Assembly: GCA_035623255.1 (NCBI GenBank)
Contig: DASPTU010000024.1
Coordinates: 1-63,138 of the forward strand
Length of the DNA: 63,138 nucleotides
Direction of reading: 5' to 3'
Source: JAFAGX01 sp035623255
GTDB taxonomy: Bacteria > Acidobacteriota > Terriglobia > Terriglobales > Acidobacteriaceae
Below the pieces are notes generated by a model. That model searched no databases, was not told the origin of the DNA, and saw only the letters and a program-made list of their open reading frames with translations. Position numbers and translations under genes: made by a program. This document shows positions 38,769 to 47,771 of the stretch, in pieces. Each line of letters begins with the position of its first letter. Positions within the stretch are counted from its first letter, which is position 1.

Positions 38769-39572
38769 CTACGGCAGATACGGCTGCGCCTCCGCACTCT
38801 CAACGAATTTTCGCAAGCCGGCCTCGACGGCGGGTCGCGTGAACAGCTCGCAAAAAAGATCAATTTCCTGCTTCAGTTCGTCAGACGGAATCGGCTTGAT
38901 GAATCTTTTAGCTGTCGCCGCGGTGTTTCGGTCAAACTTTCCCAGCTGAGCCGCTGTACTTCGCGCCACTCGCAAGGTTTCGCCTTCCGCTACCACCTGG
39001 CTGACCCAACCAGCCTGCTGCATCTTGGTTGCATTAAAACTGCGGCCCGTAAGTAACAGATCGCGTACCACGGCATTCCCCAAGTCGCGCTTCAGCCGCG
39101 GGATTCCGCCAAATCCAGGAATCAATCCCAAACGCAGCTCGGGGAAACAAAACCGCGCGGTTTTGTCAGATACGATCAGGTCGCACGTGAGCGCCAATTC
39201 GAACCCTCCACCGAAAACCACCCCATGAACCGCAGCAATAGTGGTTAGCGGTGAACAGTCAATCGCGTTCATCACGCGGTGAATTCTCTCCAAAAAGTTG
39301 CGTACCTCGCGGGCAGCTTCGCTGGGCGCCATTTCTTGCGAACGAGAATAAAGTTCGCGCAGATCGGCCCCGGCACAAAATCCACACTTGCGCTGGCTAT
39401 GGATAATCACCGCATGCGCACCACGTTCGAGTTCCCCTAGCTCACTGACGAATTCTTCCAACTCCCCAAGAGTTAACGATCCAATCTCGTTGCACGGCTC
39501 GCGGTCAAGCGCCAACTCGATGACACCATCATTGAGCTGCCATGAAATCGCTTTGCCCTTGAACTCGTGCAT
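38769..39572 (-). CDS. Enoyl-CoA hydratase/isomerase family protein
   Basis: A 267-residue crotonase-fold protein. The oxyanion-hole region CGFCAGADLREL (about 68-79) and HGVVFGGGFELALTCDLIVSD (glycine-rich loop, about 110-125) are present, as is LRLGLIPGFGGIPRL. Crotonase enzymes act on acyl-CoA or acyl-ACP (hydration, isomerisation, decarboxylation); the glutamate equivalents are not fully clear, so the reaction is unknown. Gap to the ACP gene is 59 nt. Confidence 0.88.
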   Translation of the reverse strand: MHEFKGKAISWQLNDGVIELALDREPCNEIGSLTLGELEEFVSELGELERGAHAVIIHSQRKCGFCAGADLRELYSRSQEMAPSEAAREVRNFLERIHRVMNAIDCSPLTTIAAVHGVVFGGGFELALTCDLIVSDKTARFCFPELRLGLIPGFGGIPRLKRDLGNAVVRDLLLTGRSFNATKMQQAGWVSQVVAEGETLRVARSTAAQLGKFDRNTAATAKRFIKPIPSDELKQEIDLFCELFTRPAVEAGLRKFVESAEAQPYLP

Positions 39573-39633
39573 ATTCAGGACCGCGGATCAACAATGGAAG
39601 CGACGGCGCGAGATCAGCATTAAGTCCACATCC

Positions 39634-41280
39634 CTATACCGCCTGCCTGACCGGGTACATCGCCTCAATCTCGCCCTTTAACTGGTTGGCGATCGCATCC
39701 CGTTTCAATTTACCGTTCACCGTCAGCAAGCCATTCTCGATCGAAAATGGTTCAGAAAAGATTTGGAATGCCCGAATCTGCTTGTAATGCGGCAATCCGG
39801 AATTTAATTGGTCAATGGCGGATTGCACCTGCTGGCGCGTCGCGCTGCCGGTCACAATTGCCGATAAATAGCCCTTCGCGTTGCCGACAAGGACTATCTG
39901 CTGCCCTCCGGGCAAATTGCGCAGCAATTCATCTTCAATCGGCTCAGGAGCAACATTGTGGCCGGAACTAAGGATAATCAAGTTCTTAATTCGCCCGATA
40001 ATCTTCCAATTCCCTGCTTCATTAACCTCGCCCTGATCTCCGGTATGAAACCAGCTATCGCGCAGGACCTTCGCAGTCTCCTGTGGACGATTCCAGTATC
40101 CGCAAAAAATATTCGGTCCCCGCACCAGGATCTCATCATTCTCGCCGAGCTTCATTTCCACTCCGCTGATGGCTGGGCCAGCCCGCCCCGGTTCCACGTG
40201 GCGAGGATCGTCCATCGTGCAGATCGCAGTCGTCTCGGTCAGGCCATAAACCTGTAGTACGGGAATGCCGAGCATCATGAAGTAGAGCTGGGTATCGACG
40301 CCCAGCGGCGCTGATCCGCAGATCAGCGCCTTCAGATCCGCTCCAATCATCTTCCGGCGAATCGCCGGAAAAATTACGGCCCTGGCCAATGCCAGCCAAA
40401 CCGAATCCCCGAAGCTCGCCCGTTGTTCCTGCTTTCGAGTCCAGGCGATTTTGGCGTGCGCGTAGATGGTGAGCGGCAGTCCGCCAGTCTTCCAAAGCTG
40501 CTCGTCCACCGCACGCCGCATTCGTTCAAGCAACGCCGGAACGTTGACAAAATAATCGGGCGCACTTTGCCGAATCTCGCCCGCCAGCTTGGTGAGATCG
40601 GTATTCAATGTGACGTGGCTGCGCCGCAGCAAGCTGGTGAACAGCGTGATCCAGGCCGCCGCGAAGCACAGGGGCGCGTACTGATAAACACGGTCCTGGC
40701 CCGGACGATTGTTCATCAAGAGATCGAGGCGCGCCGAAGTGCAGCCGAGAATATGGCTAACATTCCCGGCGCTGAGCACTACCCCCTTGGGCTCGCCGGA
40801 AGTGCCGGAAGTGTAGATGATCGCGACCGGATCAGCTTCGTTAACTTTCGTTTCAGAGCCGGCGCCGGCAGTCGAGGCAAAGATTTCATCAAATAAAGAA
40901 CCCGGCGGAGCCTCAGGCCAGATCTCCAAAATGCTTTCGCGGAGCGTGGCATCGCCAAAACAAATGAAGGACGGCAAACAATCTTTCATCATGCCGACCA
41001 GCTCACGCGGAGCCTGACGGGCATAGAGCGGGACCACAATCAATCCTTCTGCGATGATCGCCAGGTCCATGGCGATCCAGCGAATGCTGTTGGGGGCCAG
41101 CAGCGCGCAGCGATCTCCTCTTCGAAATCCTCGGCTTGCCAGAAACGCGCGCGCGCGCGCGATCAAATCCAGCAGATCGTGGCCCGTCGCCGTCACCGTG
41201 GTTCCATCTTGCAATTCTTGCAGCACGACGGTATCGCCCGCCTGCTCCAATTGCGCGAAGATCTCTTTAGGAAAGCTCAT
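39634..41280 (-). CDS. AMP-dependent acyl-CoA synthetase
   Basis: A 548-residue ANL ligase, distinct from the one at 36656. Motifs: YTSGTSGEPKGVVLS (about 154-168), VYGLTETTAICTMDD, WFHTGDQGE, and the hinge lysine area GRIKNLIILSSG. It probably activates a long-chain acid to feed the carrier protein or reductases of this cluster. A run of eight CG repeats (41146-41161) encodes Arg-Ala repeats near residue 43. The start overlaps the ABM-like gene stop in ATGA. Confidence 0.9.
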   Translation of the reverse strand: MSFPKEIFAQLEQAGDTVVLQELQDGTTVTATGHDLLDLIARARAFLASRGFRRGDRCALLAPNSIRWIAMDLAIIAEGLIVVPLYARQAPRELVGMMKDCLPSFICFGDATLRESILEIWPEAPPGSLFDEIFASTAGAGSETKVNEADPVAIIYTSGTSGEPKGVVLSAGNVSHILGCTSARLDLLMNNRPGQDRVYQYAPLCFAAAWITLFTSLLRRSHVTLNTDLTKLAGEIRQSAPDYFVNVPALLERMRRAVDEQLWKTGGLPLTIYAHAKIAWTRKQEQRASFGDSVWLALARAVIFPAIRRKMIGADLKALICGSAPLGVDTQLYFMMLGIPVLQVYGLTETTAICTMDDPRHVEPGRAGPAISGVEMKLGENDEILVRGPNIFCGYWNRPQETAKVLRDSWFHTGDQGEVNEAGNWKIIGRIKNLIILSSGHNVAPEPIEDELLRNLPGGQQIVLVGNAKGYLSAIVTGSATRQQVQSAIDQLNSGLPHYKQIRAFQIFSEPFSIENGLLTVNGKLKRDAIANQLKGEIEAMYPVRQAV

Positions 41281-41606
41281 TTGAAGGCCGGGACACTGAA
41301 GCCACTGAGTTCGTAATGCTCAGCTCGATCGGAATAGCGCGAAAGCAGGACTTTAGCTTTCTCTGAAATCACTGGAACTGAATAATTTTCGCCTGCAAAG
41401 GATTTGATCGACTCGAGCGACTCGAACCAAAGCATCGTCACAAATTCAACCTCGGCACCTTTCTTAAGCCGGAGCAGGTGAAACCCAACATATCCCTTTG
41501 GCGTGAGCTCACGCTTGATCTTCGGAAACAGCTCCTTTTGCAGATAGGCGTCGTATGCGTCTGCATGATCCAACTTCGTCCAGCCCCGCCACATTCGGCA
41601 AATCAT
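41277..41606 (-). CDS. ABM-like dimeric alpha/beta-barrel protein
   Basis: The preferred ATG at 41606 gives 109 residues, beginning MICRMWRGWTKLD. This is the strand-helix pattern of the antibiotic-biosynthesis monooxygenase / DUF1330-type ferredoxin-like fold, with VEFVTMLWFESLESI typical of the third and fourth strands. Some relatives oxidise quinones or degrade haem, but no catalytic residue is visible here. The longer upstream frame overlaps the next gene. Confidence 0.72.
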   Translation of the reverse strand: MICRMWRGWTKLDHADAYDAYLQKELFPKIKRELTPKGYVGFHLLRLKKGAEVEFVTMLWFESLESIKSFAGENYSVPVISEKAKVLLSRYSDRAEHYELSGFSVPAFK

Positions 41607-41625
41607 GGCAATTCCAGGAATCGTT

Positions 41626-43035
41626 CTAGCTGTATGCCTCAACCAGGCTGCGCAGGCTCGCACTCATCGGCGGCAGGTAATCTTCCCAGCTCCATTCACC
41701 GCGGCGGGTCGGAAATTCGGGATATCGCCGCTGCACTTCTTCCTCGAAAAACACACCCATACGCGCCATTAGCTTCAGATTCTTAACCACCGTGCGCGCG
41801 ACGCCATCCGCGATCTGTTCGCCATCGCTTGCCAGCTTTTCCAGCGAAGCTAACAGTTTGCTCTCCAAATCGGCATCATCCACGTTCATCAGCAAGTCAT
41901 CGTGTCCCCGCTCACGCATCAGGTTGCGAATGCGCTCGTCCATGGTGATTCCCGCAGAAGGCACGAGGGCTGGCATTGAGGTCACGATCCCGTGATATCG
42001 CGAAGAAACCATCATGTGGCAGGATCGCAAAATGCTGACCAGTTCGTAGATGTCGTACTCCTGTGAGGTCAGAATCGGGACACCGCCCAGCTTCTCCGAA
42101 ATTCGCTTGCAAGGCCGCGCGTCCAGCCGCTCGGTGGCAACAAGAATGGCGAACACTTTTCTCGCCTTGCGGAACGCGTCAACCGCCTTGGCGATGGCAG
42201 TCAGGTAATGCTCGTAGGCATGTTCAGCTTGAGGCCCTGAGTTATGGAAATATGGACCTCGATAGTGGCTGTCTTTGTATGCGCCGGTAACGGAATGCAG
42301 TGCCAATTTCGCCACTGAAGCTTTGACCGGCCACTCAAAGGGATTGATCGGACAAATCACCAGTATCGGCGTTCGTCCATCCCAACCCACCTCTCGCAAA
42401 GTTTTCTGACCGTACTCCTCGGGATGAGGCTCGAACGTCCACGCTGTGTCCGTTCCCAATTGCGTTGGCACTCCCAGTTCGCGGAGCAAGGTCCGCGACT
42501 CTTCATTGCGAGTGATGATCAGCGAATTCTTGCAAAAGCGGGCGCACATTTTCTTGATCAGCGGGTCCATGTGCCCGGCCTCTGCGCCGTAGCCAACCGA
42601 AAGCTTGTTCTCGGCCGCGGCAATTCCCAAAGATCCGATCATCATAGTCGTCAGAGCATTGGCGAATTTGCTCTTGAACATCGACCCTTCGCAGGCGACC
42701 ACGCCGTGGTGCTTGGGAACTTCATCGGCGAGAAAAGGGGGAAAGATGTCGGGAAGATGCACCTGACGCGTATCCTCGAAGTATCCTTTGGAAAACTCAA
42801 AGTTCATCGACATCACGGTGAAGTCGACTCTGTCGGTCCCCAGAATACGGCGGATTTGGCGCAACATCTCCTGTACGCGTACGTCGGAGCCCATGTTGCG
42901 CGTCCCGTTATAACCGGCGAAAAGGAGTTTCAGCTTTTCGCCACTCTGCCAGGGTCTGCCTCGGCCGAGCATCCATCCCAATTTCGATTTTTCAATTGAG
43001 GCGCTGACCCATGCCTCGAGCATGAAGTCCATCAT
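41626..43035 (-). CDS. Polysaccharide pyruvyl transferase family protein
   Basis: A 469-residue protein with the CsaB/WcaK-type GT-B fold: FAGYNGTRNMGSDVRVQ near residue 40, GYGAEAG near 147, VICPINPFEWPVKAS in the middle, and SSRYHGIVTSMPALVPSAG near 345-363 in the nucleotide-binding half. Family members add pyruvate ketals from PEP to surface sugars. The C terminus ends with a short helix after WEDYLPPMSASLR. It overlaps the downstream stop of the reductase gene by 4 nt. Substrate is likely a lipid-linked glycan or glycerol group. Confidence 0.82.
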   Translation of the reverse strand: MMDFMLEAWVSASIEKSKLGWMLGRGRPWQSGEKLKLLFAGYNGTRNMGSDVRVQEMLRQIRRILGTDRVDFTVMSMNFEFSKGYFEDTRQVHLPDIFPPFLADEVPKHHGVVACEGSMFKSKFANALTTMMIGSLGIAAAENKLSVGYGAEAGHMDPLIKKMCARFCKNSLIITRNEESRTLLRELGVPTQLGTDTAWTFEPHPEEYGQKTLREVGWDGRTPILVICPINPFEWPVKASVAKLALHSVTGAYKDSHYRGPYFHNSGPQAEHAYEHYLTAIAKAVDAFRKARKVFAILVATERLDARPCKRISEKLGGVPILTSQEYDIYELVSILRSCHMMVSSRYHGIVTSMPALVPSAGITMDERIRNLMRERGHDDLLMNVDDADLESKLLASLEKLASDGEQIADGVARTVVKNLKLMARMGVFFEEEVQRRYPEFPTRRGEWSWEDYLPPMSASLRSLVEAYS

Positions 43036-44165
43036 GCTGCCGAACCTCCAGCCTTGGCCGGCCAGTCCCTATAGCGATAGGTGAAGTTTGTCTCGCGGCT
43101 GAACTTCAGCAGCGGGAAACTGTATTGCGAAAATGGAACTGGCTTGCGTCCGAGTTCGCTACTGATTCGCGTGTTATCAAACACGGTGTTCCATACCAGG
43201 TACGGCATGAACACCTTCATGAGCGACGCGCCGTAGGAAACCTGGTTCTTGTACTTCGAGAGCATGTTCACGGTTCCGGCGAATGGCCGTTCCAGGACCG
43301 AGGCGAAAACTGGTCGGCGTTTCTGCTGAGCCGCGGCCAACGCGTTCGTCAGCTCACGAAAAGTCTGCGATTCTCGCCCGGAAGAGAGGTGATACGTGTC
43401 ATATTTCGTCTGCTCTCTCTGATGGAGCGTAGCAATCGCATCAGCAACGAAATCGACATTGACGATGTCTACTTTGTCGCTGGGGCAGAATGGCAGAACC
43501 GGCAAGCCGGCAAGAAAAACGAAGGCTTTCACCATGTCAAACTGCGTGGTCTCAGGCCGCCGGCTGTCCCCCAGCACGATGCTCGGACGAAAGATCGTAA
43601 TCGGTACCTCTGGCAGAAGCTCCCGAATCATGTGCTCGCAGAATTTCTTGGTGCGCGCGTAAGGATCGTAATCCGACCGGTTCCAATCGATCGAGTTATC
43701 TTCAGTGATAACTTCATCCTGCCGCTTTCCCGCGACCGCCACCGTGCTCACGTGGCTGAAACGGCGAAGCCCGTGATAATGCTGCACGCGCATGCCGAGT
43801 TCAAGGACTTCCAGCGTCCCCCGCAGATTGACATTGAGGCAGCTCTTCTCCGACTTGCGGTTCAACGAGGCCGCACAGTGGATCACCGAATCCGTTGTGT
43901 GGATCAGCCGGTCATAGTCGTCGCGGCCAAGACCGAAATTCGACGTGGTCAGATCGCCACGAAATATGCGCACGCGAGTCTGCAGGTATTCGTAGAATCG
44001 CGGGAAATCCAAGTGTAGCTGCATCGCCCGCCACAGCCGTAATTCGGCTTCCTGCGGATCACGGGCCCGAACCAGCACATTTAAAGAAGCCCCATGGTCT
44101 TGCAGCAGGTTGGCCGCCACGTGTGCGCCAATGTATCCGGTAGAACCCGTCAGGAATATCGCCAC
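43032..44165 (-). CDS. NAD-dependent epimerase / male-sterility-type reductase
   Basis: A 377-residue extended SDR. FLTGSTGYIGAHVAANLLQ (4-22) is the Rossmann loop; a YxxxK motif (DPYARTKKF, about 171-179) gives the catalytic Tyr and Lys; VSTVAV and FRPSIVLGDSR are thioester-reductase landmarks. It could reduce an acyl thioester or oxidise/epimerise a sugar; the resemblance to fatty acyl reductases (NAD_binding_4) is greater. Starts at GTG and overlaps the next upstream gene by 16 nt. Confidence 0.82.
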   Translation of the reverse strand: MAIFLTGSTGYIGAHVAANLLQDHGASLNVLVRARDPQEAELRLWRAMQLHLDFPRFYEYLQTRVRIFRGDLTTSNFGLGRDDYDRLIHTTDSVIHCAASLNRKSEKSCLNVNLRGTLEVLELGMRVQHYHGLRRFSHVSTVAVAGKRQDEVITEDNSIDWNRSDYDPYARTKKFCEHMIRELLPEVPITIFRPSIVLGDSRRPETTQFDMVKAFVFLAGLPVLPFCPSDKVDIVNVDFVADAIATLHQREQTKYDTYHLSSGRESQTFRELTNALAAAQQKRRPVFASVLERPFAGTVNMLSKYKNQVSYGASLMKVFMPYLVWNTVFDNTRISSELGRKPVPFSQYSFPLLKFSRETNFTYRYRDWPAKAGGSAA

Positions 44166-46519
44166 GTTGCCCCGTTTGTCCCGGTGTTGACGGTCTCGCC
44201 GTTGGCCTCGCTGGCTGCAAACTGGAAGGCGCGTGCCGGGCGCGCTTCCAGCGGACGCCCTTCAATCAGCGGATACGTCCAGCGACGCAACGCCGGAATA
44301 TGAATGTTGATCCAATACTCCCACCAGTCAATCGAGCACGTGTCATAACCGAAATGGGCGCGCTCCTCGGGTACAAGCGCATTCGCCACCCGCTCGATGT
44401 TCTCCGCCACAAAATCGTGCTCGTTGCGCAAAATAAAAGGCTCGAACAGTTCGATTAGCTTCTCCACTCTTTCGAGATTGCGCTCGGTCTTGGCAAACGG
44501 TGTCTTCTTCAGCGGAAGCGCAGCCGACATGATCCGCTGAATCGACTGAATGATCGCCTTTTGGGCCGGAGCTGACATGCGCTGGTAACGCTGCCTCGAT
44601 ACTGGGATCGCGTCAAACCGCAAGCGTAGCCAATATTCCAGTCCATCCTGTGCCCGATAGTGTTTGCGATGTGCCAATGACGTAAGCTCGATCGATCGCC
44701 GCATGTCGCAGGGATTCGTCACCGAAGTCGCCAGTTGGTAGACCGGTTCGTGCCGGCGCTCGAGGATGGCGGCCGCGATCAACGTCATCCCTCGGCAAAC
44801 CGCATCGACCGGAATTACATCCAGCCGCTTGCGCTCGTTCGTAGGAAGCTGGCGAAAGTAGGTGCCCAGAAGATAAGAAAGCGAAGCCGAGGTGTTGATG
44901 CCCTCATTCCAGCCCAGAAATGGCTTTTCGACCGACGTCTCGACAATTGCAGGCCGTACGATCGCAATCGGCAAACCTGCGCCGTATTTTGCGATCAGCG
45001 ATTCCGCTAACGCCTTCGTGAAGGTATAGGTATTGGGCCAGCCCAGTTCGAGCGCGCGCTTACTTCCCGCCTCGGTCAGATAATTCTTCAGCCAGCGCAC
45101 ACGGTTTTTGCGAACCTGATTCTCCAGCGCCGTACCGCGCAAATCTTTCGCCGCATGCTCCTTCTGCAAAGCCTGGCGCCGCAGTGCCTCGCCGATTTCA
45201 GCGGTCTCGGCCTTCTTTTCAGCATCCCGAACAAATTCGCGGAGAGAATGCCACTCCCGTTCAGCTTCAAATCCTGCGACGCCCGCTGGCGTGTAGTTCG
45301 GCCGCAGTTTTTCCGCGACTCGGCCATCGCGAGTTCCCGCGACGTAGCAGGTAGAAAGATGCAAAAGCCCGGCATGGTCCGATTCTCTGACGAAGTTGAC
45401 GATGTTAACTGCCGCATCCACATTGGCTTGGATCGCATCCCTGAGGTCAGGGTTGAAGTCGGTAAGACCCGAACTATTGACAATCAGATCCAGCCTTTTT
45501 CGGAGAAATTCAGCCGTCTTCGGGGCGAGGCCGAGGTCTGGCTCGGACGCATCGCCCTCCACCACTTCGATACGGTCCGCCAGAAATCGGCTGATACCGG
45601 CACCATAGCGCGAGAACAAGGGATCAAAAACCGGCGAATCTTCCACCAGTTTTTCGAAACGACGCTGTCCCGGATTCGACTTCTGACGGCGAATCAGCAG
45701 GTAAATCCGCCCGATGGCCGGTAGATCCATGAGCGTATTCACCAGCCAAACTTTGCCGATGAATCCCGTCACCCCGATCAGCATGACCTGCTTGCCTCGC
45801 ATCGCGGCCCGAACTGACAGCGGTTCACTTGTCCGAACACCGTCAAAGTGAACAATCGGCCTGACCGGCGTACGTACTTGACGCTCCGCGGGACGAACCG
45901 CGGATGCCAATGTGCCCGGATCCGTAAACCCGAGATCGCGAGTTAACTTTTGTGGACTACGTAGTCCGTTCGGGCCCGTGCCGGTAATGCGGGCAAACGC
46001 CCCTCGCGGCCGGATCACGGGATCCAGCAGGCGACCCGTGGCAATTCCATCGCGAAATTCCAGCTGGTTCGAAATAATCCATTTCACTCCCAGGTGCCGA
46101 GCCAAGGGCTGCATCACATGATCGAGGCCCTGGCTGACAAGCACAACCTCACGCCCGGACTCAATCAGCATCTCCAGTTGTCTCACACCCTCGGGCTTCA
46201 GCCGTGGGCGAAGCTTGTATTGAAAGTATTCTTCGCCAAGAAGATCGAGGCGGTCGCGGCTTACCCCCCTCAAGACTGCATGCACCATTCGGGTCGCGAA
46301 TACTCGGTTTGCGGCATAGAGAAACGGGCGCAACAGCGCCATCGAGAGCACGAGGCCGCGCTTGATCCATCGTCCCGTGAATGTCTGCACGTTCCAGGTG
46401 AAAAAGGCGATCGGCCGAACCGTGGTCAGCTCTAAGAGACTTCCTTCCACCCGCCAGTACACCGGCGATTCGTCGCCATTTCCATGCGTCTTGGTATCTG
46501 AGGTGTTCAAATTGTGCAA
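44150..46519 (-). CDS. Fusion of degenerate HAD-like domain and fatty acyl reductase
   Basis: A 789-residue protein. Residues 20-185 look like a HAD-IB domain, with RPIAFFTWN and VLVSQGLDHVMQPLARHLG (second motif, Ser129), but the first motif reads YWRVEGSLLEL where active HADs have DxDGTL, so the nucleophile aspartates are missing. Residues about 245-610 are a male-sterility-type Rossmann reductase (GVTGFIG, 249-255; WPNTYTFTKALAES with Tyr498/Lys502), the hallmark of alcohol-forming fatty acyl-CoA reductases. A final 150-residue domain resembles the sterile helical C-terminal part of this family. It heads the putative operon; the TTG start is uncertain. Confidence 0.85.
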   Translation of the reverse strand: MHNLNTSDTKTHGNGDESPVYWRVEGSLLELTTVRPIAFFTWNVQTFTGRWIKRGLVLSMALLRPFLYAANRVFATRMVHAVLRGVSRDRLDLLGEEYFQYKLRPRLKPEGVRQLEMLIESGREVVLVSQGLDHVMQPLARHLGVKWIISNQLEFRDGIATGRLLDPVIRPRGAFARITGTGPNGLRSPQKLTRDLGFTDPGTLASAVRPAERQVRTPVRPIVHFDGVRTSEPLSVRAAMRGKQVMLIGVTGFIGKVWLVNTLMDLPAIGRIYLLIRRQKSNPGQRRFEKLVEDSPVFDPLFSRYGAGISRFLADRIEVVEGDASEPDLGLAPKTAEFLRKRLDLIVNSSGLTDFNPDLRDAIQANVDAAVNIVNFVRESDHAGLLHLSTCYVAGTRDGRVAEKLRPNYTPAGVAGFEAEREWHSLREFVRDAEKKAETAEIGEALRRQALQKEHAAKDLRGTALENQVRKNRVRWLKNYLTEAGSKRALELGWPNTYTFTKALAESLIAKYGAGLPIAIVRPAIVETSVEKPFLGWNEGINTSASLSYLLGTYFRQLPTNERKRLDVIPVDAVCRGMTLIAAAILERRHEPVYQLATSVTNPCDMRRSIELTSLAHRKHYRAQDGLEYWLRLRFDAIPVSRQRYQRMSAPAQKAIIQSIQRIMSAALPLKKTPFAKTERNLERVEKLIELFEPFILRNEHDFVAENIERVANALVPEERAHFGYDTCSIDWWEYWINIHIPALRRWTYPLIEGRPLEARPARAFQFAASEANGETVNTGTNGATWRYS

Positions 46520-46646
46520 TGGCCCGAGACTCGGGGGCTTACAGCGATTCCTGGGATCGGAACGAAACTTCTATTGTAAACAATGGACGCCAAACTACGA
46601 AGCGTGCGAAGTACATGATATGGAATACATTGCACGCAAAGCCGCT

Positions 46647-47678
46647 CTATTTTTGACTGTACTTCCTTGATACTCCATCCCGGGAGTTGCTTACTGTGAA
46701 ACTCCCGTCGGCCTCGGCTTCAACTTTAATGAAGTGGCCGTCGGAATTCTCGTCTGCGTTGGCGATCAAACTCTCCGCAACATTATGGTCTTTGCCCCCT
46801 GCAACGGCATAGTGGAGTTGCCACACATCAGCCAAGCCAGGCGAGTCATGGACAACCTGCCATGCCTCCGCGTCTCCTCCCTTGTGCGCCCCATTGTTCA
46901 TGATGGCGACCTTGGGATGTAGCGCCCAAACCAGTGCTTTGGGATTGTCCACCGCTATTCCGTGGTGCGTCGTGAGATAAACGCTGACGGTGCCAATCAG
47001 GTTGTTCGGGCACACCAGTTCCAGTTCTTTCTTCTTCGTCAGGTCCCCGAGGTCGAGAAAGCGAAACTTCCCATAGCTGACCAGCACCCCCACAGACTGA
47101 GCGTTTTCGGACGGATCCGGCTTTGCCTCACTTTCAGCAGCACAGTAGAAATTCGCTTCCCCGGCGGCCGGCAGCGGATCGGCTATTCGCTCACCTGCCG
47201 AAGTCAGCACCTCAAACGTGACTCCCCGCAGCGGCAGCCCTTCACCGGGTTTTAAGTGGATGCGCTTGGAATGCTCGCTTACCTTTTCATAGTTGGTGTA
47301 CAGCTTGTGCGCCTCGTCGGACTCCTCGACATCTGGCCCGTGATCCACGAACATCCCAATCGGAATGCGTTGCTGCAGGTCCCCAACTCCACCCACGTGG
47401 TCCTGATGGTAATGAGTTATGAGCACGTAATCGATTCGCTTCAGTTGGGCAGCTTTCGCCGCTGTCATGATGCGATCGGCATCACGGGCACCCGCCCAGC
47501 CGGTGTCGATCAAAACCGAATCCCCAGTTGGAGCGGCAATCAGGGTTGCTTGTCCACCCTCGACATCGATGAAGTAAATTTGCAGCGGCTTGGATTCTGC
47601 GGAAGCATGAGCTGCGGATAGCGCCGCTAGAATGGCGAAAACGACGAAGCAACCCATGCGATTCGTGCTAATGATCAT
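46647..47678 (-). CDS. Secreted metallo-beta-lactamase fold hydrolase (ComEC C-terminal-like)
   Basis: A 343-residue MBL-fold protein with a signal peptide (about 1-28). The metal motif HYHQDHVGG gives His89, His91, Asp93 and His94; GTVSVYLTTHHGIAVDN provides a later His region. It is closest to the ComEC C-terminal or late-competence type, which acts on nucleotides or nucleic acids, but as a free secreted protein its substrate is unknown. It is divergent from hemH over a palindromic spacer. Confidence 0.88.
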   Translation of the reverse strand: MIISTNRMGCFVVFAILAALSAAHASAESKPLQIYFIDVEGGQATLIAAPTGDSVLIDTGWAGARDADRIMTAAKAAQLKRIDYVLITHYHQDHVGGVGDLQQRIPIGMFVDHGPDVEESDEAHKLYTNYEKVSEHSKRIHLKPGEGLPLRGVTFEVLTSAGERIADPLPAAGEANFYCAAESEAKPDPSENAQSVGVLVSYGKFRFLDLGDLTKKKELELVCPNNLIGTVSVYLTTHHGIAVDNPKALVWALHPKVAIMNNGAHKGGDAEAWQVVHDSPGLADVWQLHYAVAGGKDHNVAESLIANADENSDGHFIKVEAEADGSFTVSNSRDGVSRKYSQK

Positions 47679-47681
47679 TTT

Positions 47682-47698
47682 GATTACAAATTGTAATC
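47682..47698. promoter_or_regulatory. Perfect 17-bp palindrome in the MBL-hemH divergent spacer
   Basis: GATTACAA (47682-47689), a central A, and TTGTAATC (47691-47698) form a perfect palindrome. It sits 4 nt upstream of the MBL start codon and 74 nt before hemH, so it could be an operator for a TACA/TGTA-type repressor such as BlaI or CopY. Confidence 0.4.
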
Positions 47699-47715
47699 CG
47701 ATTTGGTTCCGGCAT

Positions 47716-47743
47716 TTGACCGCTTCTTGTTAGTTGAGATAAC
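47716..47743 (+). promoter_or_regulatory. Possible sigma-70 promoter of hemH
   Basis: TTGACC (47716-47721), a 16-nt spacer and GATAAC (47738-47743) resemble a -35/-10 pair, followed by about 28 nt to the hemH ATG. The palindrome lies just upstream. Confidence 0.35.
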
Positions 47744-47771
47744 ATCCATTCGCCTTAAGGAATCCAGGGGG

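Noticed and set aside
43125..44018. 297-residue plus-strand frame antisense to the SDR gene
   Set aside because: The Rossmann and YxxxK motifs are on the minus strand; the plus frame shows no domain.
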